Positions 33,199 to 42,845 of a DNA stretch of 64,000 nucleotides are shown piece after piece (positions within the stretch are counted from its first letter, which is position 1; each line of letters begins with the position of its first letter). The notes below the pieces were generated by a model. It worked only from the letters and a program-made list of their open reading frames with translations, was not told the origin of the DNA and ran no database searches. This DNA comes from Anaerostipes caccae L1-92 (GTDB lineage: Bacteria > Bacillota > Clostridia > Lachnospirales > Lachnospiraceae): contig NZ_AP023027.1 of NCBI RefSeq assembly GCF_014467075.1, positions 2,421,501 to 2,485,500 on the forward strand. Direction: 5' to 3'. The translations under genes were made by a program, and so were the position numbers.

Positions 33199-36100
33199 TT
33201 ATCTCTGTTTCCTTCTTCTGGCCACACCGGTCATCACACCTGCGGCTCCTGCCATAAAACATATGATCCACATAACCTTGCTTTCCTCTCCGGTCTGTGC
33301 AGTCCCTTCCTCTGCTGTTCCCCATCCTTCTCCCGTCTTTTTCCGGGCTCTGCGCTCTGCCACTTCTCTATAGTTCCAGCTGGTCTTGCTTTTCTTCTTC
33401 GGCTTCTTTTCTTTTTCTTTCTTCGGTTTCTTTGCCGCAGTTGTCGTCTCCTCTTTCGACGTGGTTCCTTCCGCTTTCTTTTTCCATTTTGCCTTCAGGG
33501 TCAGATTCTCATGCACCAGCGTATTAAAGTCCCATTTCACTTCGTTTCCCTCCGCATCGGTGTAATACCAGCCCTCAAAAAGATATCCGGCCTTCTTCGG
33601 TTCCTCCGGCTGGCTCGCTTCTTTCCCTCCTGTAACCGTCTGTGCACCGGGTGCATCCTGCCCTCCGTCCGTATCAAACGTTACCGTGTGTTCTCCGGTC
33701 AACGCAACCGCCACTTTCACCCTGGGTCCATCCTCCATGGTAAAGGTCACATCAAAGGTGCCGGTCTTTCCCGCCGCCTTTGCCTCGTTCAGTTTCCGAA
33801 GCTGTTCCTCATCGATCTTTAAGATCGCGTTGTCTCCGTTTTCATCTTTCCCTCTGGCCCTGCAAAGCTCCGTCAGTTCTTCCTCTCCAAAGCTGTTTCC
33901 TCCGGTCGGATGGCTCACACTGTCTGCCCCGCAGCTTGGCTTTCCGCTTCCCTGGGCTGCCCCGTCAAGCCCTTCCTCTGTCAGATAGACTGTGACCGTT
34001 GCCTCTGTCCCGTCAGGAGCTGCAAACGTCAGTTCAAACTCCCCGGTCTTTTTGGATGCTTTTGCCTCGTTCAGCTTCTCGATCTGTTCCTGCTTCGGAA
34101 AGGTGATCAGATCCGTTTCGATCACACTGTCATCGCCTGTGACTGCCTTGACTCTGCTCAGTTCCTTTAGCTGCTCTTTTGTAAATGGCGCTCCGCTTGT
34201 TTTGCTTATGATATGTTTGGCTTTGATCATCTCTCCGCTGTCCGCATCCTGCACGATCTTGTCATACTCTCCATGGAGGCTCACCGTGATCTTTACGCTC
34301 TTTTTATCCGGCGAGGTAAAGGTCAGCTCAAACTTCCCGGCTTTTCCCGCAGTCTTTGCGTCGTTGATCGCTTTCAGTTCCTTCTCATTCGGAATCAGAT
34401 GCTCATCTTTATAGGTGGTCCCCTCAGCATCCTTTCCCTGTACCGAAGACAGAGTCCGCACATCGTCTGCCGTCAGTGTAAGGCCTCCGGTCTCTTTGGA
34501 AAAGCTGTTGGCTCCGATCGTAACCTCCAGATGTTCCGGGTCCACCTTCGCGGCATCCGTTCCCTCGGCCTTTAAGCAGACTTTGACCGTCGTCTTTGTC
34601 CCGTTGGGCGTCGTAAACACCAGCGGATACTCTCCCAGTTTTTTCTCTGCTTTCGCTTTGTTGATGGCCTCGATCTGCTCCGGGAATTCAAACCGCAGAT
34701 CATCCATCGAAAAATCCGTCCCGTTTTCCTGCTTTCCTGTGACCTTTGTCAGGCCCTTTAACTGTTCTTTTGTAAATGCTTCTCCTCCGGTCTTGCTGAT
34801 CACATGGTTGGCACCGATCTGTTCTTTCGTATCCTTTTCGATCTGATTGGTGTCACGGAATGGCCCGAAATAGACCTTCGTATAAAACTTTCCGACCTCA
34901 ATTGCGGTGTTCTCTTGAAACGGGGTTCCATCCACAAAGGTGTAATCAGTAAGGGACGTCCCGTCCTGGATATATCCCTGATATCCGAAATCCGGCGCCG
35001 CTGTTACATTGGATACTTTATCATTGCCTCCTGCGGATCCGATACCAGGCATACTTGTCGCCTCATCGCCTATGGCAACGACCACCGTATCTCCTCCGCT
35101 GACCTGGATATTTTTTGTATCCATGTTTCCGCCGCCATAGCTTGCTCCGATCCCCGGAGCATTGGCTCCTCCCCGCGCTTCTACATAACCGCCCGAAATA
35201 TAGATCCCGTCTACTGTATTTCCATAGCCTGATCCGATCCCGGAACCCTTATCTGTTCCGGTCGCTTTGATATTCCCTCCGGAAATACGGATATTGCTTG
35301 TATATCCTCCCCCACCTCTTTCCGAAACACAGGCAGATCCAATCCCTGCCGTATGCAGTCCGGCATATGCCTCAATATTTCCGCCTTTGATTGTCAGATT
35401 AGAAAATCCGCAGTTTTTCTTATCCGCAATATTTCTCAAAGTGCTGCCGATAGCGCCTACATGCCATATGTCTGGATTTCCTTCGGCAAGAAGTGACCCA
35501 CAGGAACTATTGCAGCGATGTCCTTCTATCCCTGCATTCTCACACTGTATTGTCAGTGTCCCATCCATTCCGTCCTTCGCCAGCGCGGCTCCTGTGCTGC
35601 CTGAAAATCCGTCCGCCGAGCTCCCCGAATTGCAGATCAGTCGGTTCTCTCCGACCAAAGTGATCGTGACATCTGCATGGGAGACATTGATACAGTCCCA
35701 CTTGGACGTAGTTGTGTCCACTTCCCCTATGGTAATACTGACATTATCCAAGGTTATATCTGTCTCTACTCCTTCCAGCACTTCGATATTGTTGGAAGTT
35801 GTTGTACCTGTGATCCAGTATCCTTTTGGATTCAGGCTTGTCTCATTCTGTGAAAGGCCGCCCCCGGTGGCACCATTCTCTGTGATGCGGATATCTCCCT
35901 GACTCACATCGAGCAGTGTCTGCCCATTCTCTGACAGCATTTTCTTCTTCACCGGCTTTTTTGCCTTCCTCTGCGTTGAGCCCGTCTCCTGCCGTTCTGT
36001 CGTTTCGGTTCCTTTGATTTTGGGCGTTTCTGTCGATGCCGCTTCGGTCCCTTTTTCTTCCGTCGTCTCCTGTTCAGTCTCTGGGGCTAATGTCTGAATT

Positions 36101-36229
36101 TCAGAAATACCCCCCCCCGGATTTTCCAGCCATTTCCTCCTCATGAGCCTGCGGCACAGCCCCTGTGCCGGCTCCCATGGTCACGATCAGAGAAACTGCA
36201 GCCAGACATCTCATCCATTTCTTTTTCAT
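33199..36229 (-). CDS. large cell-surface repeat protein, frame broken by a nine-G run after the signal peptide
   Basis: Translation begins at ATG 36227-36229 with a clear signal peptide (MKKKWMRCLAAVSLIVTM then GAGTGAVPQA) but meets TGA at 36101-36103 just past nine G (36110-36118). The body (about 975 aa) is open in the next frame; removing one G joins them. The body has a Glu/Thr-rich linker, a glycine-rich beta-helix-like region with repeated ISGGNI / GIGSGYG, four repeats of about 85 aa (each with ...FTKEQLKELSRV... and ...GEFELTF...), one InlB B-type repeat (GYLFEGWYY), a Lys-rich stretch and a C-terminal membrane helix after TAQTGEES, a poor sortase-like motif. The ATG at 36144 sometimes used lacks a ribosome site and signal. 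It is either phase-variable, mutated, or a sequencing error. Confidence 0.8.
36110..36118 (-). repeat. nine-G homopolymer in the surface protein, frame switch candidate
   Basis: Nine consecutive G on the coding (minus) strand, codon 37-40 region. In the given length the signal-peptide frame stops; eight G would restore one continuous frame. Confidence 0.7.
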
Positions 36230-36327
36230 TGTTCTTCATCCTTTCTTTCTGCCCTCAAGTGCACTCTTTTTTGGACACGCTTTTATTATTTGACTTTATA
36301 AGAACATTGGACAGCACAAAAGGTTAG

Positions 36328-36360
36328 AAAAAGGATGGGCATTTCTGTCTCTGCCCATCC
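36328..36360 (-). terminator. terminator of the small XRE regulator
   Basis: Minus strand GGATGGGCA, 10-nt loop, TGCCCATCC, then TTTTT, 7 bp after the stop codon. Confidence 0.85.
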
Positions 36361-36366
36361 ATCTTT

Positions 36367-36711
36367 CTATTCACCGTCTAACAGTTCCGCAAGCTTTCTG
36401 GAAATCTCCAGAACAATCTTTTTATCTCTCGGCCCGCAGTTTTCGATCACCGCGTCAAGTTCTTTCACAAAAACATCCTCTTTCATTTCCGGTGAGTGAT
36501 AACTGTCCATCAGCAGGTAGTCCACAGAAACTCCCAATGCATTGCTGATTTCAACCAGCGTGGGAAGTGAGACTTTTGTCTTTGCCGTTTCAATATTTGA
36601 AATATGACTGACCGACAGATCAACTTTCTCAGCTAAATATTCCTGAGTCATGTTCTGTTTTCTTCTCACTTCTTTTATTTTCCGTCCCAGCGCTTCATAA
36701 TTCATTTTCAT
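36367..36711 (-). CDS. XRE-family transcriptional regulator
   Basis: Small DNA-binding protein of 114 aa with a standard helix-turn-helix: RRKQNMTQEYLAEKVDLSVS then HISNIETAKTKVSLPTLVEI. The tail is a short helical dimer region. GGAG lies 6 nt before ATG. It sits between the surface-protein gene and a small divergent membrane gene, with an inverted repeat (36731-36774) upstream that could be its operator. Confidence 0.88.
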   Translation of the reverse strand: MKMNYEALGRKIKEVRRKQNMTQEYLAEKVDLSVSHISNIETAKTKVSLPTLVEISNALGVSVDYLLMDSYHSPEMKEDVFVKELDAVIENCGPRDKKIVLEISRKLAELLDGE

Positions 36712-36730
36712 ACACTACTCCACTTCTTAT

Positions 36731-36774
36731 ATATTTATGAATCGGAAGCAGCAAACTCCGGTTTCCATAAATAT
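36731..36774. repeat. inverted repeat upstream of XRE gene
   Basis: ATATTTATG (36731-36739) and CATAAATAT (36766-36774) are perfect 9-bp arms; inner bases add partial pairing (AATCGGA with TCCGGTT). Operator candidate. Confidence 0.4.
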
Positions 36775-36884
36775 TTTCTATTTTTACAGTACATTTTCCT
36801 GTCTCTATTGTCTCCGTTATTTGTTTTTGTTAGAATAGCTTATATAAATAAAAATTATTTATGTAGTTTAAGAAGGTGGTTTTT

Positions 36885-37058
36885 ATGGACAAAAAATACT
36901 TATTTAAGTTCTGGCTTCTGTGTACTTTTCTCATCTTTTTTTCCTTTTGCCTGTCATTGTACCAATACAGGCGAAGGGAAAAATGGGCAAAAAAAGTCGT
37001 CGAAGGGTGGCGTATAAAATACCGTCCCTTCGACGATGATTCCTCAGGATTTTTATAA
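36885..37058 (+). CDS. small single-span membrane protein, unknown function
   Basis: Protein of 57 aa: MDKKYLFKFW start, a membrane helix at about residues 6-26 (LLCTFLIFFSFCLSLY), then a basic stretch (YRRREKWAKK) that implies N-out/C-in or an N-in topology by the positive-inside rule. AAGGTGG lies 5 nt before ATG. The last third contains an 11-bp inverted repeat (TCGTCGAAGGG / CCCTTCGACGA), so the 3' end can fold strongly. It converges with, and overlaps by 6 bp, the glucosaminidase gene. I do not recognise the family. Confidence 0.55.
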   Translation: MDKKYLFKFWLLCTFLIFFSFCLSLYQYRRREKWAKKVVEGWRIKYRPFDDDSSGFL

Positions 37059-38336
37059 TCTTTTCATGATCTCATAGCATCGGTTGGTCACATAGCCTGC
37101 CCATGTGTTCCCGACACAGTAACACTGATTGACTCCTTTTACTGTGGGGCCGTGGTAATAAGCCCCTCCCTTAACGAGATACTTATCTTTCAGCAGTTTA
37201 GCAGTCATCAGAAGATTCTCTTCCTTTGTCGGTGCATTGATGCCTTTGGCGCTGTCAGATGTGACCCCGTAGCCTGTGAGGTTGTGGTCCTCTCTGGCAC
37301 GTCTGCTGGTCCCCCATGCGCTCTCATGGATTGCAATGCCCATCACCACGACTGCATTGACCCCATATTTCTTCTCACATTTATAAAATGCCGGAGCCTC
37401 TTCCTCTAAGGCAGATCCCTTCAGCATCAGGCGAATCTCTTCTACTGACAGGTTGCTTTTCTTCAGAAGATTCATTGGATCAAATACACGGGGCTCATCC
37501 GCCTTCAGCTCTTTGATCTGCTTCTTCAGTGTCCTTATCTTTTTCCTGCTTTTTTTGAGTTCTCTCAGCCTCTGCTCCTGTGTTTTGTCACAGTTTAAAA
37601 TCTGCTGGTCCAGATACTGCTTTAACTGGATCGTCTCCTCATCTTCGATGACATCCGCCACCTTCATTTCACCGGCCACATCAAAATTATAATTTTCTGC
37701 GATGTCTTTGAGATAACCGTTTTTGGTCTTTACTGACAGTTCCAGCAGCAAATGATTGACTCTGTGACCGATCTGAGTGTCATTCCCGTCCTTCTTCACC
37801 CCGGTCAATGCCACTACACCCGGAATCGCTACACTGCCGCTCTGCTCATTCAGCGCCTGATAAAACTTCTGCATCTCTTCCTTTAACTTATCCGCATGAA
37901 GGAGACTCTGCTCCAGGCTTTCTTCCTTCAGGAGCTGTCTTTTTAATTTTTCCTCTCTGGCAAGGGCTGTCTCTGATCTGACGGAAACAGCATCTTCCGG
38001 AGCAACGATTTTCTTTTCTTTGTCTTTCTTCTTATCTTTTTTCTTTTTTGATTTCTTCTTAGACTTTTTCTTCTTGTTATGTACTTTTTCTGTCTTTGCT
38101 TTGTCCCCCTTTTTCTCTGTGGCAGTCTTTTCTGAAGCCGTTGTAGGTTTGGGCTCCTGTGCTGCCGTCTGTTCTTCTGTAGTCGCCTCTGTCTCTGTTT
38201 CTGAAGCACTGGATGATGAAGTCTCAGCAGTCTCCTTTGCTTTGTCCGGTTCTACGGCGTATGCCGGTACCGACACGCTCAGAGTAAGAACGACCATACA
38301 CAAAATGCCTGCGGCCTTTCTTAAAGCTTTACTCAC
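37053..38336 (-). CDS. secreted N-acetylglucosaminidase-domain protein (GH73-like)
   Basis: Peptidoglycan hydrolase-like protein of 427 aa. Signal peptide about 1-27 (ILCMVVLTLSVSVPAYA), a Thr/Glu-rich linker, a very Lys-rich block (about 80-115), a coiled coil (about 255-275), and a C-terminal glucosaminidase domain with VVMGIAIHESAWGTSRRAR (catalytic Glu in HES) and HNLTGYGVTS. The start is GTG 38336 with AAGGGGG 7 nt upstream. The basic linker may bind teichoic acid or other polyanions (inference). The gene lies next to an NlpC/P60 hydrolase. Confidence 0.82.
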   Translation of the reverse strand: MSKALRKAAGILCMVVLTLSVSVPAYAVEPDKAKETAETSSSSASETETEATTEEQTAAQEPKPTTASEKTATEKKGDKAKTEKVHNKKKKSKKKSKKKKDKKKDKEKKIVAPEDAVSVRSETALAREEKLKRQLLKEESLEQSLLHADKLKEEMQKFYQALNEQSGSVAIPGVVALTGVKKDGNDTQIGHRVNHLLLELSVKTKNGYLKDIAENYNFDVAGEMKVADVIEDEETIQLKQYLDQQILNCDKTQEQRLRELKKSRKKIRTLKKQIKELKADEPRVFDPMNLLKKSNLSVEEIRLMLKGSALEEEAPAFYKCEKKYGVNAVVVMGIAIHESAWGTSRRAREDHNLTGYGVTSDSAKGINAPTKEENLLMTAKLLKDKYLVKGGAYYHGPTVKGVNQCYCVGNTWAGYVTNRCYEIMKRL

Positions 38337-38426
38337 GATAATACCCCCTTATATATTACCCATGATACATCGGCTGTCATAATTTTGCAACTCTCAGAGC
38401 TGATTTCAGACTTTTTTAATAAATCT

Positions 38427-38459
38427 AAAAATCCCGGAAACTGAAGTCTCCGGGATTTT
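38427..38459. terminator. terminator of the NlpC/P60 gene
   Basis: AAAATCCCGGA and TCCGGGATTTT form an 11-bp stem with an 11-nt loop, 19 bp past the stop; symmetrical A and T ends make it potentially bidirectional. Confidence 0.8.
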
Positions 38460-38478
38460 AATTTTAGATATTCTTTTG

Positions 38479-39627
38479 TTACTGGATGATCCTTCTTGCA
38501 CATACAGGAGTCCGATAGAACGCATTTGAGACTTTGATCCCTCCTTTTGGATAAGGAGCTGAATTACTTGCGTGCACAACCTGTCCGCCGCCGATATAAA
38601 GGGCTACGTGGTTGATGCCTCCTCCGCTTCCGTAGAAGATCAGATCTCCTGCACGGAGATTGCTTGTGGAAACTGCGACTCCTTCAGAGGCCTGTGAGCT
38701 GGATGTTCTGCTGATGCTGTATCCGAACTTGGCCAGAACCTGCTGTGTAAATCCGGAACAGTCGATTCCGTTCGTGAGACTGTTTCCGCCGTAGCGGTAC
38801 GGGTTCCCCACAAACTGCAGTGCGTAGTTTGCTACTCTTTTGCCTGTGGATGTTCCTGAAACGCCTGCAGATGCCGGAATTGATTTCCTGCTCTGGCTGC
38901 TGCCAGTGCTCTGTGTGTCTGCGGAACTGCTTCCTGAGGACTGGACAGAACTCTGAACGGACTGCTGTTCCCGAGCTTCCCGGGCTTTCCTTTGTGCTTC
39001 CAGCTTTGCCTGACGTTCCGCCTTTATCTGCTTCATAGATTTTGCTTTTTTAAATTTATATTTTACATCTACATAATCTTTTGAAACATATCCGGTTTCA
39101 CCATCGACTTTTACCTTTGCCCAGTCGCTGTTCTGTTTCTTCACCTTATAAGTTTCATCCTCGGAGATTAATGTCACAACATCAGCATCTTTAGAAGCTT
39201 TTTCCCTGACTCTGAGAGTCTCTGTTGTAACTTTTGCAACCTTCTTTATATTTTTTTCTGCAAAAGCCTGTATATCATCTTCAAAGACAAGATAGTCATT
39301 TTTCACATACCCGGTCACATCTCCGGATTTCACCTTCGTCCATTCTGTGCCTTTTTTTACAATCGTTCCAAGTGCTCCTCTTTTCATTTTTCCTAAAATC
39401 TTGGAATCTGTATTCGGCTTCTTTCTTATGTTCAAAGTAGAGGAGCTCTTTACTTTCGCAACTACTTTATCTGCATACTTGCTCTGCGCCTGGTTGTTTT
39501 CTTTTTTCTGGTCCTCCGCTGCCGGCTTTGCTGTCTCTTTTGGTGCCGCATTTACAGGAGCCGATGTCAATATCATACCTGCCATGGCCACAACTGCGGC
39601 AGACAGTTTCATCTTCTTGATAATCAT
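38479..39627 (-). CDS. secreted NlpC/P60 endopeptidase with two SH3b domains
   Basis: Cell-wall peptidase of 382 aa. Signal peptide about 1-28 ending in VNA, two SH3b domains (about 55-115 and 130-192, each with a TLNIRKKPN/TLRVREKAS start and a WTKVKSGDVTGYVK/WAKVKVDGETGYVS end), an Ala/Gln/Ser-rich linker, then the catalytic domain: Cys in GIDCSGFTQQ, His in INHVALYIG, and His in VVHAS. It cleaves peptide stems in peptidoglycan. The start has AGGAGG upstream and a strong promoter. Confidence 0.93.
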   Translation of the reverse strand: MIIKKMKLSAAVVAMAGMILTSAPVNAAPKETAKPAAEDQKKENNQAQSKYADKVVAKVKSSSTLNIRKKPNTDSKILGKMKRGALGTIVKKGTEWTKVKSGDVTGYVKNDYLVFEDDIQAFAEKNIKKVAKVTTETLRVREKASKDADVVTLISEDETYKVKKQNSDWAKVKVDGETGYVSKDYVDVKYKFKKAKSMKQIKAERQAKLEAQRKAREAREQQSVQSSVQSSGSSSADTQSTGSSQSRKSIPASAGVSGTSTGKRVANYALQFVGNPYRYGGNSLTNGIDCSGFTQQVLAKFGYSISRTSSSQASEGVAVSTSNLRAGDLIFYGSGGGINHVALYIGGGQVVHASNSAPYPKGGIKVSNAFYRTPVCARRIIQ

Positions 39628-39684
39628 GTTTCCTCCTCAAATTCTAAATGTTACAAAATTGTTAACTTTGTTGCTACAGGTGCT

Positions 39685-39712
39685 ATTATAACACGCACAG
39701 CCCCTATGTCAA
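39685..39712 (-). promoter_or_regulatory. strong promoter of the NlpC/P60 gene
   Basis: Consensus TTGACA (39707-39712), 16-bp spacer, consensus TATAAT (39685-39690). Confidence 0.8.
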
Positions 39713-39843
39713 TACTTTTTAAATATTTTCGTAATATATTCGTAATATTTAATCATATTTTGTAACATCGTGGAGAAAGATGGCAGCCGCTGTCACATTA
39801 TTTAAACTGGCTCCTTTTATTTCCTTTAAACTTATGTAATCTT

Positions 39844-41160
39844 CTATTGTTTCTTTTCCCCTCCATTCATTAATTCCGGATGTTTCAATTTATCCCATTT
39901 CCCTTCCTCTGTTGCTGCTACAATTAGAATGTTAACCAAAAACAAACAAAAGAAAACAATATATGCCCCGGTTAAGCTTCCCGTCAATTTCATAACAACC
40001 GCATTTACAACAAAATTAAGACATCCAATACAATAATTAATTGGAAAAATCACACCATTTACTTTTGGATAATCCAACACACCAAAGATAGATGCCGGAA
40101 ATGATAATGACATATTAGTACTTCCTCCCAAAGAGAAACCAACAATAAAAATGGAAGCATATACTAACGGGGGCCAAAAACTTGCTAATAGATTTAATAA
40201 AATCCCAAACGCAAACACTCCGCAGTAAATCATACAAGCCTTTTTTGTACCTATTTTTGTATCGATATATCCAATTCCATAACTGCCTATAATCCCAATT
40301 AATCCAGCTACAGTCATTGCTCCAACTGCCATATCCGTTGACAGTCCCAAATACACATTCCGCTGTACAAATTGTGTAATAATTCCGAGTAATCCTAATG
40401 TAATAAATCCTGGTACAATTGCCGCAATCCATACTTCTTTACATTTCAGCATTTTAGAAATAGTCCAATCGCTGACATAGTCATCTTTGTCTGATATATC
40501 TTTATATTCCGTTTCATATTTTTCTTTCGATACATTATCCGGATACATGCCTGCATCCATTGGATTATCTCTTAAAGTAACAAATGCGTATATTCCTAAT
40601 ACAACTGCTGCCGCCGCAAAAACAGATAAACTAACTTTATATTCTGCCCGTCCTAATAAAAATGTCATCAATGGTGCTAAAACTGCCGTTCCAATATTGG
40701 CTCCGATGGTGCTAATCCCATTGACAACACCCCGTTTCCTGGGAAACCAATCTGATTGCATAGGACCCGTACAAAGATAAAAACAACCTTGTCCACAACT
40801 AACCATGATACATTGAGAAAGTGCATACATAACAATATTGGCTGCTCTTAGAAACAAAAAATAAAATGTCAGCCCAAAAATGATAAATAAAACTGCACTT
40901 ACTTTTCGTCCGCCAAAGCGATCACGAAATTTCGCAATAACCAGCATCATTGCTACCCCGACAAATCCTGCAACAGTTCCCATTGCTAAGCAGACTTCAT
41001 AGTCAAGGCCCGCACCTTTCGCAATCGCCGGCAGTGCAACATTTAATCCATCATTAACGCCTGCGTTTGTAACCAGCATGGCTAAAATTGCAAAAATCAT
41101 AAGATTCCAGCCTTTTCCAAGATTAAAACTTTCTTTTATAGATATTTTTTTGTCCTTCAT
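39844..41160 (-). CDS. MFS transporter, OxlT/YoaB-like
   Basis: Membrane transporter of 438 aa with 12 predicted helices. Early AGVNDGLNVALPAIA and the central loop AKFRDRFGGRKVS (MFS motif A). It resembles the anion-exchanging OFA/YoaB group. ATG 41160 (MKDKKISI) has AGGAGG upstream. Last gene of the AT-rich operon; probably imports the substrate or exports a product. Two unlike MFS genes in one operon suggests separate uptake and release, or two substrates. Confidence 0.82.
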   Translation of the reverse strand: MKDKKISIKESFNLGKGWNLMIFAILAMLVTNAGVNDGLNVALPAIAKGAGLDYEVCLAMGTVAGFVGVAMMLVIAKFRDRFGGRKVSAVLFIIFGLTFYFLFLRAANIVMYALSQCIMVSCGQGCFYLCTGPMQSDWFPRKRGVVNGISTIGANIGTAVLAPLMTFLLGRAEYKVSLSVFAAAAVVLGIYAFVTLRDNPMDAGMYPDNVSKEKYETEYKDISDKDDYVSDWTISKMLKCKEVWIAAIVPGFITLGLLGIITQFVQRNVYLGLSTDMAVGAMTVAGLIGIIGSYGIGYIDTKIGTKKACMIYCGVFAFGILLNLLASFWPPLVYASIFIVGFSLGGSTNMSLSFPASIFGVLDYPKVNGVIFPINYCIGCLNFVVNAVVMKLTGSLTGAYIVFFCLFLVNILIVAATEEGKWDKLKHPELMNGGEKKQ

Positions 41161-41249
41161 TTTTCCTCCTCTGTAACATATAAATATTACATTTGAGTTT
41201 CTTAACCGTTTCAATCATTGATTTTAGATGCATCAAAAGACGGAATTTA

Positions 41250-42809
41250 TTAATATATATATTCCATTGTTTCCTTTAACGATTTTAAATTATCTTTTAA
41301 TGACTGATACATATTTACATAGTAAGGATATAATTGATCATAAACCCGGCTCCAATCCTCTTTCGGACGAACAATGTCGTTTACTTTGATTAATTGCTCT
41401 ACTGCTTTTGATAAATCCTCAAATACACCCACTTTATACCCAACGATCAAAGCATCTCCGACAGGAACATCTCCTGAGGCTTCATCTAACAAATACACTG
41501 GTATATTTAACATTGAAGCTTTAATCTGGGACCATGTATAACTTTTAGCTCCGCCGCCGCAAATTCTTAATATATTTGCTTCTCCGCCTGATTCCTTAAC
41601 CGTTTCCATGACATTTCTTAAGGCAAATGCTGTTCCTTCAAAGATAGAACGAATGATATCACTTCTCGTTGTATTGATTCCCATCCCGATAAACATGCCT
41701 CTTGCTGCTTCATCCCATATAGGGGCTCTTTCACCCAATAAATAAGGGAAGAAGAACAATCCGTTTGAACCAGGTTTTGATTCTAATGCTAATTCATTTA
41801 AATAGTTATAAATATTTAAATTATGTTGTTGACAATATAACCTTTCTTCTGCTGCCATTGTATCAATAAACCATTTAATCGCTGCTCCTGTCGTTGTAAT
41901 TGGGGCGTCAAAAATCCAGGGCATTCCATCAACTGCACATGGTTTTGTAACAACTGGTACATCCGGTTTACTTTGATTTGCACTTCCAACAAAAACCAGA
42001 GAACTCGTTCCGGATGATTCTCCCGCATCTCCTAAACGGCTCAATCCTAACGCATACATGGATGCCATTGCATCACTGCATCCGGCTACAACCGGAATTC
42101 CTGGAACTAATCCCGTTTCTCTTGCCGCATCGTCCGTAACAAATCCGATAATATCGTCAACTGGTACCGGCTGCGGAAGATATTCATTCAAATTAATTCC
42201 TAACACATCGCCAACTTTATCTGACCATTTCATGGTGTTGATGTCTAAACACTGTGTTCTTGATGCCTGATCCACATCCATCGTCAATTTTCTTGTTAAT
42301 TTAAAATTAATGAAGGAACTGGCCTGTAAGAAACATTGTGTTTGAGCAAAAAGGTCCGGCTCATTGTTTTTAAACCAAAGAATTTTGCTTGGTAAAAATG
42401 ATACTGACGGCTGTCCGCCCACAATTTGAATAAATTCTTCTTCTCCAATCTTCTGTAAAATTGTATCTAACTCTTTTGATGAACGATTATCCTGATATGT
42501 CATCGCATTTCGCACCGGATTTCCATCTGCATCAATTGGCAGCATACTGACCGTATGTGAACTGATAGAGATTCCACGTATTTTATTTGTTATTTCTTCC
42601 CCCGCCTGTTCTGCAAGCGAGTGAAAGATTTCTTTTGTATTTTCCCACCATTCATTGGCATCTTGTTCCTGCATATTAGGTTTTGGAATCATAAATTTAC
42701 TTGGCCGGCTTGCTTCTGCAATTATTTTTCCGTCTTCACCTATGATAATTGCTTTTATATTCGTTGTTCCACAATCCATTCCCAATAGGTAATTCTCTAC
42801 TTTTATCAC
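41250..42809 (-). CDS. FGGY-family carbohydrate kinase (YoaC/xylulokinase-like)
   Basis: ATP-dependent sugar kinase of 519 aa. N-terminal phosphate site LLGMDCGTTNIKAIIIG, the middle GCSDAMASMYALGL region, GESSGTSSLVFVG, and C-terminal adenine region RICGGGAKSYTWSQIKA. The start is GTG 42809, 7 nt after GGAGG. Together with the adjacent hydroxyacid dehydrogenase and OFA-type transporter it recalls the B. subtilis yoaB-yoaC-yoaD trio, whose substrate is unknown to me. Likely phosphorylates a ketose or acid sugar before aldolase cleavage (inference). Confidence 0.85.
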   Translation of the reverse strand: MIKVENYLLGMDCGTTNIKAIIIGEDGKIIAEASRPSKFMIPKPNMQEQDANEWWENTKEIFHSLAEQAGEEITNKIRGISISSHTVSMLPIDADGNPVRNAMTYQDNRSSKELDTILQKIGEEEFIQIVGGQPSVSFLPSKILWFKNNEPDLFAQTQCFLQASSFINFKLTRKLTMDVDQASRTQCLDINTMKWSDKVGDVLGINLNEYLPQPVPVDDIIGFVTDDAARETGLVPGIPVVAGCSDAMASMYALGLSRLGDAGESSGTSSLVFVGSANQSKPDVPVVTKPCAVDGMPWIFDAPITTTGAAIKWFIDTMAAEERLYCQQHNLNIYNYLNELALESKPGSNGLFFFPYLLGERAPIWDEAARGMFIGMGINTTRSDIIRSIFEGTAFALRNVMETVKESGGEANILRICGGGAKSYTWSQIKASMLNIPVYLLDEASGDVPVGDALIVGYKVGVFEDLSKAVEQLIKVNDIVRPKEDWSRVYDQLYPYYVNMYQSLKDNLKSLKETMEYIY

Positions 42810-42845
42810 TGCATTTCCTCCATCCCATCCGACGTACAGAGTTTT

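Noticed and set aside
33300..33345. Canonical LPXTG sortase signal in the surface protein
   Set aside because: The C-terminus has a membrane helix and basic tail but only TAQTG, so sortase anchoring is possible but not demonstrated.
33199..36144. Surface protein starting at ATG 36144
   Set aside because: No ribosome site or signal peptide precedes this ATG; the real start with signal peptide lies at 36229 in another frame.
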